A program made the translations under genes and the position numbers. DNA of 8,101 nucleotides. Source: Phycisphaerales bacterium (GTDB taxonomy: Bacteria > Planctomycetota > Phycisphaerae > Sedimentisphaerales > Anaerohalosphaeraceae). Shown here in pieces: positions 1 through 5,218 of this stretch. The first letter of the stretch is position 1; each line of letters starts with the position of its first letter. The notes beneath the pieces are model-generated. The model did no database searches. It worked only from the letters and a program-made list of their open reading frames with translations, and was not told where the DNA came from. The stretch spans positions 1 through 8,101 of the forward strand of contig DRGS01000044.1 in assembly GCA_011053245.1 (NCBI GenBank), given 5' to 3'.

Positions 1-2
1 CC

Positions 3-515
3 GTCGAGACCGTAAATATATCATGGGTCCAGAACAGGTCAACCGACTCGGATGTCTTTATCTCCGATGGCGTCACGCTCACGACGATCAATAAAACCGC
101 CGGCACCTGTCAGGTTCGATGTGCTGCGACGACGATCAGCAACTCATCCGGGACGCTTGAGACTTTCGGCACCGGAGCGATAACGACTTACAACTCATTG
201 GGCGGGATATCGAACCTGTCGGCAACCGGGACGATCGCGACGTTAAACGCAGATGGCGGACTGGCAACGACCAGCGGCTCGATGGCGGTCACGAACATGA
301 TCGCCGACGGTGGCGACATAAACAGCAACTCATCCGGTACGGTTGCGAACCTGACGATCACGGGCGGAACCGTGGACTTTACGGGTTCGACGGCTGCCCG
401 AACGGTGACAACGCCCAAACTCGACGCTCCCGGCACCATGAAATACGACCCGGCGGTCCTGACGTTGACAAACAAGATAGATTCCGACGACGCCGTAACC
501 CTGAAGGCGAGTTGA
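3..515 (+). CDS. 3' end of repetitive (beta-helix-like) phage/surface structural protein, partial
   Basis: The frame is open from the left window edge, so the gene starts outside; at least 170 residues are visible before the TGA at 513-515. The product is very rich in Thr, Ser, Gly, Asn and Ala with almost no charged residues. It repeats short strand-turn units such as TIATLNADGG, NMIADGGDI and NLTITGGTV, the pattern of stacked beta-solenoid or beta-roll proteins. A 15-bp word (137-151) recurs exactly at 323-337, encoding SNSSG both times, so the units grew partly by DNA duplication. The tail (DAPGTMKYDPAVLTLTNKI) is less repetitive. Such composition is typical of virion structural or tail proteins and of secreted adhesins; the neighbouring integrase genes favour a phage origin, but this is inference. 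No catalytic motif is visible, and the exact family is not recognised. Confidence 0.7.
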   Translation, partial: VETVNISWVQNRSTDSDVFISDGVTLTTINKTAGTCQVRCAATTISNSSGTLETFGTGAITTYNSLGGISNLSATGTIATLNADGGLATTSGSMAVTNMIADGGDINSNSSGTVANLTITGGTVDFTGSTAARTVTTPKLDAPGTMKYDPAVLTLTNKIDSDDAVTLKAS

Positions 516-530
516 TTATATGTGCAGTGG

Positions 531-563
531 CTTTTTCACCCTTTCACTGAAAGGGTGAAAAAG
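531..563. repeat. Perfect 16-bp inverted repeat (hairpin) between convergent genes
   Basis: Arms 531-546 and 548-563 are exact reverse complements around a single base; a folded RNA would have about 13 bp and a 7-nt loop. It lies 15 bp after the stop of the structural gene and 25 bp beyond the stop of the convergent 41-aa gene. The left arm begins CTTTTT and the right arm ends AAAAAG, so neither transcript has the U-tract of a classical intrinsic terminator after the stem. It could still block or stabilise RNA ends in both directions, or be a protein-binding palindrome. Confidence 0.75.
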
Positions 564-588
564 TGCTTGCGCGTGTAGCACGATGATT

Positions 589-714
589 TTAAAGGAAGGA
601 CCGGATATACTTGATAAAGAAAAATATCCCTATGCCAACAACGATCACTACATATTTGCCTGACACATCCATCTCTGTAAAAAATTTGAAATTCTCTTGA
701 AAATATTCAACCAT
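589..714 (-). CDS. 41-aa single-pass membrane peptide
   Basis: This small ORF has an ATG at 714-712 and TAA at 591-589. It is supported by an upstream GAAAGG ribosome site with a 6-nt spacer and by a near-consensus promoter about 30 bp further up. The peptide has a polar N-terminus with several Phe and acidic residues (MVEYFQENFKFFTEMDVSGK), then a hydrophobic stretch of about 16 residues (YVVIVVGIGIFFFIKYI), and a short basic end (KYIRSFL). This is a single membrane helix with an Arg/Lys-flanked tail. The size and layout match small phage or toxin-type membrane peptides, but no family is recognised. Expression would be controlled by the palindrome that overlaps the promoter. The quality of the expression signals is the main reason to call it a gene. 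Confidence 0.65.
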   Translation of the reverse strand: MVEYFQENFKFFTEMDVSGKYVVIVVGIGIFFFIKYIRSFL

Positions 715-734
715 TTTTAACCTTTCAATAAAAC

Positions 735-751
735 ATATACTTACAGTATAT
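735..751. promoter_or_regulatory. Operator-like palindrome overlapping the -10 box
   Basis: ATATACTTACAGTATAT is a perfect 7-bp inverted repeat around three bases. It covers the -10 hexamer and the probable start site of the minus-strand promoter at 745-772. A repressor bound here would block transcription. The promoter at 3562-3590 also has a palindrome over its -10. Confidence 0.5.
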
Positions 752-772
752 CACAAATACCTTATTTGTCAA
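745..772 (-). promoter_or_regulatory. Near-consensus sigma70 promoter of the 41-aa membrane peptide
   Basis: On the minus strand, a perfect -35 TTGACA (772-767), a 16-bp spacer and -10 TATACT (750-745) precede the gene by about 30 bp. The -35 box lies inside the last codons of integrase tail remnant A (CTT GAC AAA TAA), so the promoter was formed on, or placed next to, the recombined integrase end. Confidence 0.7.
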
Positions 773-869
773 GCCATTTTTCGACGGGCAGTTGGTTTAC
801 TTTTCATCGTGCGACCATTTCGTGGTCGGTATAGAACTGCTCGGTAGTCCTGGGCGATAAGTGGTGATC
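762..869 (-). pseudogene. Tyrosine integrase 3' tail remnant A
   Basis: The minus-strand translation gives DHHLSPRTTEQFYTDHEMVAR, then an in-frame TGA, then KVNQLPVEKWLDK and TAA. It aligns with the last ~33 codons of the complete integrase at 3728-4717 (QHSSARTTEQFYTDRELVAR, then WKVNQLPVDKWM), including the catalytic Tyr. By hand the DNA matches at about 73 of 90 positions, and most differences are third-position synonymous changes, so it diverged as a working gene before truncation. The TGA replaces a conserved Trp (TGG). Homology stops abruptly upstream at about 867-869. TGA is a normal stop elsewhere in the window, so recoding is unlikely. Confidence 0.85.
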
Positions 870-882
870 GTCGTTATGAGCG

Positions 883-903
883 GGGGTTGTTGACCCCATT
901 TTT
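883..903 (+). terminator. Weak intrinsic-terminator-like hairpin
   Basis: GGGGT (883-887) pairs with ACCCC (893-897) around a 5-nt loop and is followed by ATTTTT. The stem is short. It sits just before the pseudopilin promoter and could insulate it from plus-strand read-through. Confidence 0.35.
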
Positions 904-906
904 CCC

Positions 907-935
907 TTGCGTAATTGGCTTCAACCTGCTATAAT
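907..935 (+). promoter_or_regulatory. Sigma70-type promoter of the pseudopilin gene
   Basis: TTGCGT (907-912), a 17-bp spacer and a perfect TATAAT (930-935) lie about 67 bp upstream of the chosen ATG. The leader of about 60 nt contains GGAG at 993-996. The gene therefore carries its own promoter and does not depend on its minus-strand neighbours. Confidence 0.7.
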
Positions 936-1002
936 CCCGAATGTGAAAACAGTAGAATATATTTTAATCGTACCCAGCCACTTTTTTAGATTGGAGTATC
1001 CC

Positions 1003-1848
1003 ATGGAAACAAAGAAAGAAACCTCAACAACCCCGGCCAGATGTATGAGGCGTTTTGAAAACAGGACAAATGGTTTTTCGCTCAATGAGCTTCTTGTGGT
1101 GATAGCGATCGTCGCTTTGCTTGTGGGTATCGGTCTGCCGGCTGCGAAGGTGCTGACCGAGAGTTTCGTATCGTCAAAGTGGACGGTTATGATAGTCGGA
1201 GCCGCTCTCTCCAATGCGCGGGGGATAGCGGGAAATGAGGGGAAGTATGCGGGCGTGCGTTTCCAACAGGATGCAGAGGGCAATCAGTATATGATATTTA
1301 TAATACATTCACCCGGAGATACTGTCGCTGAATATGATGGTTTTCGGGCTGTGCAGGGGCGAAAGCCTGTGCGGTTGCCGGTTAATGCGGGTGTGATGGA
1401 TATGAGGATAAGGACGAATTTGGGTGATGCAAAGGACCCTTCGGATGAGCCTGTGATAAGTGATAATGAAATCAACGAAGATGTGGAAATTGCGGACACG
1501 ACGACATTTTCGATAATTTTTTCGGAGGCTGGAAAGATGGTGGTCCATGATGTGCAGGTGCGGAACCGGCATGGGCGAGCGATGGGAGATGACAGCAGTA
1601 CCGACGATGTTTTTAATACGCAGACAAATGTTGATGACCTGAACCATCCTGCCATGTTATATCCTGCCATGTTTTATCAGGATGATTATCCGGGCGTAGG
1701 GTTTGGACAGGAGCCGAGCCGCCAGAGTTTTGTGATATACGATAAAAAGATATTGGCGGGGCTTGACCCAGCCAGCAGGTTCAGCAGCTATTTGCAGAAT
1801 CTTAAGGTTATATACGTCAATCCTTATACGGGTGATCTTATAAAGTGA
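1003..1848 (+). CDS. Type IV pilin / type II secretion pseudopilin-like protein
   Basis: The ATG at 1003 is chosen because GGAG lies 6 nt upstream and a promoter is at 907-935; a longer frame from a TTG at 907 would overlap that promoter. The protein is about 281 aa. A basic leader of about 24 residues ends at Gly, followed by FSLNELLVVIAIVALLVGIG. This is the classic prepilin peptidase site (G|F) with Glu at position +5 and a hydrophobic helix that packs the pilus core. Known family members are cleaved and N-methylated by a PilD-type peptidase and assembled at the inner membrane. The C-terminal 220 residues are acidic and specific to this protein (for example NEINEDVEIADTTTFSIIF and the end VIYVNPYTGDLIK). 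No Cys occurs after the leader. No other pilus genes are nearby, so it may be an orphan minor pseudopilin or cargo, flanked on both sides by integrase tail remnants. Confidence 0.88.
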   Translation: METKKETSTTPARCMRRFENRTNGFSLNELLVVIAIVALLVGIGLPAAKVLTESFVSSKWTVMIVGAALSNARGIAGNEGKYAGVRFQQDAEGNQYMIFIIHSPGDTVAEYDGFRAVQGRKPVRLPVNAGVMDMRIRTNLGDAKDPSDEPVISDNEINEDVEIADTTTFSIIFSEAGKMVVHDVQVRNRHGRAMGDDSSTDDVFNTQTNVDDLNHPAMLYPAMFYQDDYPGVGFGQEPSRQSFVIYDKKILAGLDPASRFSSYLQNLKVIYVNPYTGDLIK

Positions 1849-1883
1849 GTGCTAAGGCAATTGAAATGAAAGCAGTGGCCGGT

Positions 1884-1991
1884 TTACAGCCATTTTTCTA
1901 TCGGTAGTTGATTTATTTTCCAGCGGAGTATCAGGTCGTGGTCGGTGTAGAACTCGCCGGTCGTCTTGGCCGATGCGTGATCATACAGCCA
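1884..1991 (-). pseudogene. Tyrosine integrase 3' tail remnant B
   Basis: The minus-strand frame reads WLYDHASAKTTGEFYTDHDL, then ILRWKINQLPIEKWL and TAA. It matches the integrase end LLQHSSARTTEQFYTDREL, then VARWKVNQLPVDKWM, with conservative changes (V/I, D/E, R/K), and keeps the nucleophilic Tyr in FYTD. There is no internal stop. Homology begins at almost the same integrase codon as in remnant A. The upstream edge overlaps the stop codon of the 56-aa RHH-like gene in another frame. It differs from both A and the complete gene, so it comes from a third related integrase. Confidence 0.85.
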
Positions 1992-2151
1992 GCGACTTGA
2001 TACCGGCGGTAACGACTCGGTCGGTAAACTCGGCGAGGGAGATGTCGATGTCCTTTTTGACCATATACGTCCTCCTCGCCTTTTTCAACTTCGCATGGGT
2101 TACGGTTCGCACCTTAATAGTCACCTGTGTTCTTTTTGTATCTTTTACCAT
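1981..2151 (-). CDS. 56-aa ribbon-helix-helix-like small protein
   Basis: ATG at 2151-2149 is preceded by AAGGAA with a 7-nt spacer; TGA is at 1983-1981. The sequence begins MVKDTKRTQVTIKVRTVTHA. This is a basic beta-strand-like segment (TQVTIKVRT), followed by a possible helix (THAKLKKARRTYM) and a second helix (SLAEFTDRVVTAGIKSL), the usual order of an RHH/Arc-MetJ-type DNA-binding fold; this assignment is by pattern only. Such proteins are often antitoxins or phage repressors. It is the last gene of a minus-strand operon, 41 bp after the PP-loop enzyme. Its last codons (SLAV and stop) run into integrase tail B, so the C-terminus may have been altered by the recombination junction. An internal GGAGG before MVKKDIDIS could give a 27-aa start. 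Confidence 0.6.
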   Translation of the reverse strand: MVKDTKRTQVTIKVRTVTHAKLKKARRTYMVKKDIDISLAEFTDRVVTAGIKSLAV

Positions 2152-2163
2152 TTGATTATTCCT

Positions 2164-2195
2164 TAAAATGCCAAGTTATTAAAATATAGTTTTTA
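2164..2195. repeat. Two-block repeat, copy 1 (11 + 10 bp)
   Basis: TAAAATGCCAA (2164-2174) and ATAGTTTTTA (2186-2195) are separated here by 11 bp. Both blocks recur directly joined at 6058-6078. This copy lies between the stop of the PP-loop enzyme, which it overlaps, and the start of the RHH-like gene. Confidence 0.6.
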
Positions 2196-3164
2196 GCACG
2201 TTCGCAGGTCCGCCGCGTTGCCGCCGGTTTTTTTTAGCTTGTCTGCCATACAGAGGAAGTGCTGCGACCGTTCCCGTATTACCACGCCATCCTTATCAGT
2301 AACACCGTTCATCCTTGCCCAATGGTTCCAAGCAAAACACCGGCCAAGCCCCACGGTTGTTTTGCTTGATGGCCAACGATCACCTGAACCGATCAAATCC
2401 ATAAAACCTGCTCCCATCTCTATTTTGTTAAACCGTGTGTGGTGGCCGGTCATAGCATTAACTTCCATGTGTAGAGCTTTCTCGAATAGTTCAGGATGTT
2501 TCCCGGCCAGCCAGTACAGCTCCCATACTTTGGATGCAGGACAAAAAAAACACGCACTTTTTATAGGTATTTGCAACCCCTCTTCGGCGATAGCTTTTAT
2601 GCAGTCCTCTCTTGCCCATTCTAATTGCTGCAAAGGGTATACAAAAAGAAAATCCTCATCTTCACTTTTAAGGTTCTTACTACGCCGTAGATCGGCCATG
2701 CCGTTATCATAGCCTATCAACTTCACTACTTTACGTCCTGTTACCTGTGATATATGCCAAATAGTATGGGGTCTGCACTTCATAGGCCCGGACTTACAAC
2801 CCTTTAGTGCGTAGTCCTGAGGTACATGTTTCCACTTAATACTGCAGGACTTCATTCCAAATGCCAAACTTGGCAGGGTCTCGTTTTTGACACAATTACC
2901 TTCGAGGTCAGTGTAGCCTGTCGATTCCAATGGTATTTTCTTGCACCAAGTCACTCTTGGAAACCCTACTCTGTCCAGCCATTTGTCCATCTGTTTAACA
3001 TATTCAATGGTATCAGGCTTTTCTCCCCCTACGTCCGCGAACGTTATTAGGTCAGGCCGAATACCTTGATTTTTTAGAGCGACCAGCATAGCAGTGCTAT
3101 CGACGCCGCCGCCATAACATACGTTTATTTTATGGTTTTCTGGTAGTGTAATTGTAGTCGTCAC
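2193..3164 (-). CDS. Phage-type PP-loop ATP-pyrophosphatase, PAPS reductase / DndC-like family
   Basis: The 323-aa product starts at a GTG (3164-3162), one base after the TAG of the upstream gene, with AAAGGA in front, so translation is probably coupled. YGGGVDS (residues 17-23) is the PP-loop that binds ATP pyrophosphate in the N-type ATP-pyrophosphatase / PAPS reductase fold. Further family-like marks are CSIKWK (107-112), LIGYDNGMADLRRS (149-162), VYPL (175-178) and CFFCP (205-209). Cys107, Cys188, Cys205 and Cys208 are candidate ligands for an Fe-S cluster, as in DndC-type relatives; C123 and C130 are extra. Known members activate or reduce sulfate nucleotides or act in nucleic-acid sulfur modification. 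No dnd or ssp partners are visible, so DNA or RNA thiolation here is only a possibility. Sulfite-generating assimilation is less likely in this phage-like setting. Confidence 0.85.
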   Translation of the reverse strand: MTTTITLPENHKINVCYGGGVDSTAMLVALKNQGIRPDLITFADVGGEKPDTIEYVKQMDKWLDRVGFPRVTWCKKIPLESTGYTDLEGNCVKNETLPSLAFGMKSCSIKWKHVPQDYALKGCKSGPMKCRPHTIWHISQVTGRKVVKLIGYDNGMADLRRSKNLKSEDEDFLFVYPLQQLEWAREDCIKAIAEEGLQIPIKSACFFCPASKVWELYWLAGKHPELFEKALHMEVNAMTGHHTRFNKIEMGAGFMDLIGSGDRWPSSKTTVGLGRCFAWNHWARMNGVTDKDGVVIRERSQHFLCMADKLKKTGGNAADLRTC

Positions 3165-3165
3165 G

Positions 3166-3513
3166 CTAATTCCTTTCGGCCAAAAATTCTCTCTCTATTT
3201 GTTGTTCATGGCTGCTATAAACAGCCTCCATAACTATTTCAATAACCTTAGAACTATTGTTAATGTCGGCGTGAAACTCACAAAAGCGATGAATGCGAGT
3301 ATTGCCAGATGAAAACCTCTTATTAAAATTGTTTCGTGTTCTGATAACAAACGTCGGGAAATCGGATCCGCGAACAAAGTTGAATCGGAATTTTGCGTGG
3401 ATATTGTTATATCGGCCTGTCTCTCGGACAACGCCCTCAATCGTGTAATTATTTACGTCTTTATAATTATCGTAGAGCCATTTTGTGTTTCGTGTTCGTT
3501 CAATCTTAATCAT
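3166..3513 (-). CDS. 115-aa basic protein of unknown function, first gene of the PP-loop operon
   Basis: The frame is open further upstream to 3585, but ATG 3513-3511 is preferred. GAGG lies 8 nt before it, and the longer starts fall inside or upstream of the promoter (-10 at 3562-3567). An ATG at 3555 would sit almost exactly at the expected transcription start, allowing a leaderless form with 14 more residues. The protein begins MIKIERTRNTKWLYDNYKDV and is rich in Asn, Arg and aromatics (RYNNIHAKFRFNF, FVIRTRNNFNKRF), suggesting a small beta-rich basic fold that might bind nucleic acid. It ends with a charged helix (EQQIEREFLAERN). No family is recognised. Its stop is one base from the GTG of the PP-loop enzyme, so the two are probably made together and may cooperate. 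Confidence 0.7.
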   Translation of the reverse strand: MIKIERTRNTKWLYDNYKDVNNYTIEGVVRETGRYNNIHAKFRFNFVRGSDFPTFVIRTRNNFNKRFSSGNTRIHRFCEFHADINNSSKVIEIVMEAVYSSHEQQIEREFLAERN

Positions 3514-3555
3514 CTTTGTGGCCTCGTTTAATTTGTTATTTGCTTTAATCTTCAT

Positions 3556-3570
3556 GTGTATAGTATACAC
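3556..3570. promoter_or_regulatory. Operator-like palindrome over the -10 of the PP-loop operon
   Basis: GTGTATAGTATACAC is a perfect 7-bp inverted repeat around one base, and it contains the -10 box of the minus-strand promoter. Upstream on the minus strand, GGTGTATA occurs twice in tandem-like spacing (within 3564-3580), giving further half-site-like sequence. A repressor, perhaps one of the small RHH-like proteins, could act here. Confidence 0.5.
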
Positions 3571-3590
3571 CATATACACCAGCAAGTCAA
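3562..3590 (-). promoter_or_regulatory. Strong sigma70-type promoter of the 115-aa / PP-loop / RHH operon
   Basis: On the minus strand, TTGACT (3590-3585), a 17-bp spacer and TATACT (3567-3562) are followed about 45 bp later by the preferred ATG. The stretch just upstream (about 3591-3620) is almost all A/T with A- and T-tracts, like an UP element. The spacing and match are close to ideal. Confidence 0.7.
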
Positions 3591-3727
3591 CATCTATTTT
3601 TAAGATTTTTTAAAAAGAAGTGGTAATCGGCGTTTCTGTTGAAATATTGGGGTTTTTAGGGTAGATAATTTTTTGTTATTTGTGGTTTTCTTTTTTTTTA
3701 CCGGTCAGGTTTTCAGATTGTTCCGAT

Positions 3728-4717
3728 TCACATCCACTTATCAACCGGCAACTGATTAACTTTCCATCGTGCGACCAGCTCCCGATCGGTATAGAATTGC
3801 TCGGTAGTCCTGGCCGATGAGTGCTGCAATAGGTCCTGGGCGGAGCTGATCGACCCGATCGTCTGCATAATCGTAGAGAATGTTTTGCGGAGATCCTGCC
3901 GGGTTATGCCATCCCGAAAACCGTCCCATACTTTTTGTAGGTTTTTGTTGTCGAATAGATTCACCCGATCCGCCGGCAGTGTATTTATATACGCAGCCAA
4001 TAGCGGGGCCAGCTTGTCAGGCAATGGCGCAGTTAGTGGCTTACGGGTTTTTATCGCAACCGCCCAGACGGTCAGGGTATCGAGGTCGATATCGGCAACC
4101 CTAAGCGAGTCGGTATCCTTTTTGCGAAGCCCGGTTGTTAATGCGATCAGTAGTCGGATCCGCCATGCTTCAGACGGAGCGCGTTCGATCAGCGAATATA
4201 TTTGATCGTTTGTTAGGGCCCTTACAACAATCGGCGGAGCTTTAACTTTAACAAGTTTGATAGGAGCGGTGATATAGCGACGAGCGGGATCCGAAGCCCA
4301 ATTCAAAAAAGCGGTCATGCAGCCGATGTCTTTGTTGACGGTCCAGCGAGATCGGCCTTTCATCCTTTCATTGACAAAAAGGTCCAGGTGCGATTGTGTT
4401 ATCGTCCCGGTTAGTAAGTCCCCTACAACGTCGGCAAACTGCCGCAGCGTAAGTTCGGCTTGGGTATAAGCTCCATCCGATAGGCCTTGCGTGTTGTATT
4501 TTTGTAGGTATTCGGCGCGGGCCCTGTCGAGGGGAACGCTCACGCACCCGATATATACATGGGAGTTGATCTGCTGCATTAGTATCGATCGCCGCAGATC
4601 GGCCAGAGCTCGCGTCGGAAAAGACTCATACTTTCGGCGACGGGTTACAGGCTCGGTCCAGCGGAGCCAATACCCCTTTTTTCCTCGTCTTTTGAATGGC
4701 TGACCTAATACCCTCAT
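3728..4717 (-). CDS. int: Tyrosine recombinase / phage integrase
   Basis: The 329-aa protein starts at ATG 4717 with AGGGAG just upstream. The N-terminus (KRRGKKGYWLRWTEPVTRRR) is a basic arm-binding-like region; residues ~63-145 look like the SAM-like core-binding domain; the catalytic domain follows from ~165. Catalytic residues visible are R198 in TTGLRKKD, a Lys in IKTRKP (223/226), R277 in RQDLR, H299 in LLQHSS and the nucleophile Y309 in EQFYTD. The first His of the usual HxxR box is Gln274; substitution here is tolerated in some family members. Family members cut and join DNA through a 3'-phosphotyrosine to integrate or excise elements. The gene lies 88 bp from a half tRNA-Arg gene, a typical integration target, so it probably marks one end of an integrated element. 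Its last ~35 codons recur as remnants at 762-869 and 1884-1991. Confidence 0.95.
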   Translation of the reverse strand: MRVLGQPFKRRGKKGYWLRWTEPVTRRRKYESFPTRALADLRRSILMQQINSHVYIGCVSVPLDRARAEYLQKYNTQGLSDGAYTQAELTLRQFADVVGDLLTGTITQSHLDLFVNERMKGRSRWTVNKDIGCMTAFLNWASDPARRYITAPIKLVKVKAPPIVVRALTNDQIYSLIERAPSEAWRIRLLIALTTGLRKKDTDSLRVADIDLDTLTVWAVAIKTRKPLTAPLPDKLAPLLAAYINTLPADRVNLFDNKNLQKVWDGFRDGITRQDLRKTFSTIMQTIGSISSAQDLLQHSSARTTEQFYTDRELVARWKVNQLPVDKWM

Positions 4718-4739
4718 TATGCTCCCTAAAGCAAAGATG

Positions 4740-4756
4740 GCGACCTTTTAGCGACC
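4740..4756. repeat. Short direct repeats upstream of int (possible arm-type sites)
   Basis: GCGACC occurs at 4740-4745 and 4751-4756, one helical turn apart (11 bp), between the integrase start and the tRNA half. Integrase arm-type sites often look like this, but two 6-bp words are weak evidence. Confidence 0.25.
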
Positions 4757-4804
4757 CGCATTACATAACTCTTGTTACAATAAACACTTATTTTATTTGT
4801 ATTT

Positions 4805-4846
4805 GGCTTCGAAGACCGATGCTCTATCCAGTTGAGCTACAGGTGC
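4805..4846 (-). tRNA. 5' half of tRNA-Arg(UCG), truncated after the anticodon loop (att half-site)
   Basis: Read on the minus strand from 4846, the sequence has acceptor 5' strand GCACCTG, then TA, D-stem GCTC/GAGC enclosing AACTGGATA, A, anticodon stem 5' strand TCGGT and loop CTTCGAA with anticodon TCG. Only GCC of the 3' stem strand follows. The sequence then turns into A/T-rich DNA (AAATACAAAT), with no T-arm or matching CAGGTGC acceptor strand nearby. It cannot fold as a full tRNA here. The break just past the anticodon loop and the integrase gene 88 bp away fit a crossover in the anticodon loop. The missing half should lie at the other end of the element, outside the window. Confidence 0.85.
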
Positions 4847-4950
4847 GTTTCTTTGTTTTTGATTAAACATCGTGCATCACGGCACTTATCCTATTGTTTT
4901 GTTTCATGTCTGCTTTTCTATATTTTCTATAATTTACATAAATTCAACCA

Positions 4951-4972
4951 CTACTGGCTACCTACTGGCTAC
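4951..4972. repeat. Perfect 11-bp tandem duplication
   Basis: CTACTGGCTAC is repeated twice with no gap. The second copy contains the stop codon of the 82-aa minus-strand ORF. Slippage is the simplest cause; no function is visible. Confidence 0.6.
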
Positions 4973-5217
4973 CTGCGGCGGTGTGTTCTTTTGCCTGCAC
5001 CGGCAATCCTTTTGCGTATAAAACGCCAGCGGCCGGTCCTGCTGCTATCACCGAAACTGATCCGATATCGGCTCGCCCTGCCGTATCTTTTGGCCATGCC
5101 CTTACACTCGGGGTCACCGTCACCGGGACGGAAGATCCGCAACGTAAAGGTGATCATCCGCTCGTAAACCCATAACGGCCATAAAACAAACCAAAATAAA
5201 ATCTTTCGCGATATCAT
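4969..5217 (-). CDS. 82-aa small basic membrane-associated protein, tentative
   Basis: ATG at 5217-5215 begins two bases after the stop codon of the 251-aa gene's last position, with GGAG about 9 nt upstream inside that gene, which suggests translational coupling. The N-terminus (MISRKILFWFVLWPLWVYER) is hydrophobic and Trp-rich at residues 6-18, like a short membrane helix or amphipathic anchor. The remainder is strongly basic (TGRWRFIRKRIAGAGKRTHRR), an inside-positive tail. No family is recognised. The TAG stop lies within a tandem duplication, so the original end may have differed. An in-frame extension upstream into the 251-aa gene exists but is less likely. Confidence is moderate because basic, Arg-rich ORFs can arise by chance. 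Confidence 0.45.
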   Translation of the reverse strand: MISRKILFWFVLWPLWVYERMITFTLRIFRPGDGDPECKGMAKRYGRASRYRISFGDSSRTGRWRFIRKRIAGAGKRTHRRR

Positions 5218-5218
5218 T

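Noticed and set aside
103..130. GCACCTG followed by GGTTCGA-like words near the left end, considered as a tRNA-Arg 3' half matching the split tRNA.
   Set aside because: The order and orientation do not form a T-arm plus acceptor strand, and the stretch lies within a continuous coding frame.
188..475. Long open frame antisense to the structural gene.
   Set aside because: It is a shadow of the low-complexity plus-strand repeat protein, with no promoter or ribosome site.
825..835. The in-frame TGA at a conserved Trp in integrase tail A could mean UGA is read as Trp (alternative genetic code).
   Set aside because: The complete integrase, the pseudopilin, the structural gene and others end at TGA and use TGG for Trp, so a simple nonsense mutation in a decaying remnant is the better explanation.
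1309..1670. Open frames antisense to the pseudopilin gene.
   Set aside because: The plus strand has a clear prepilin motif, promoter and ribosome site; the antisense frames show no domain features.
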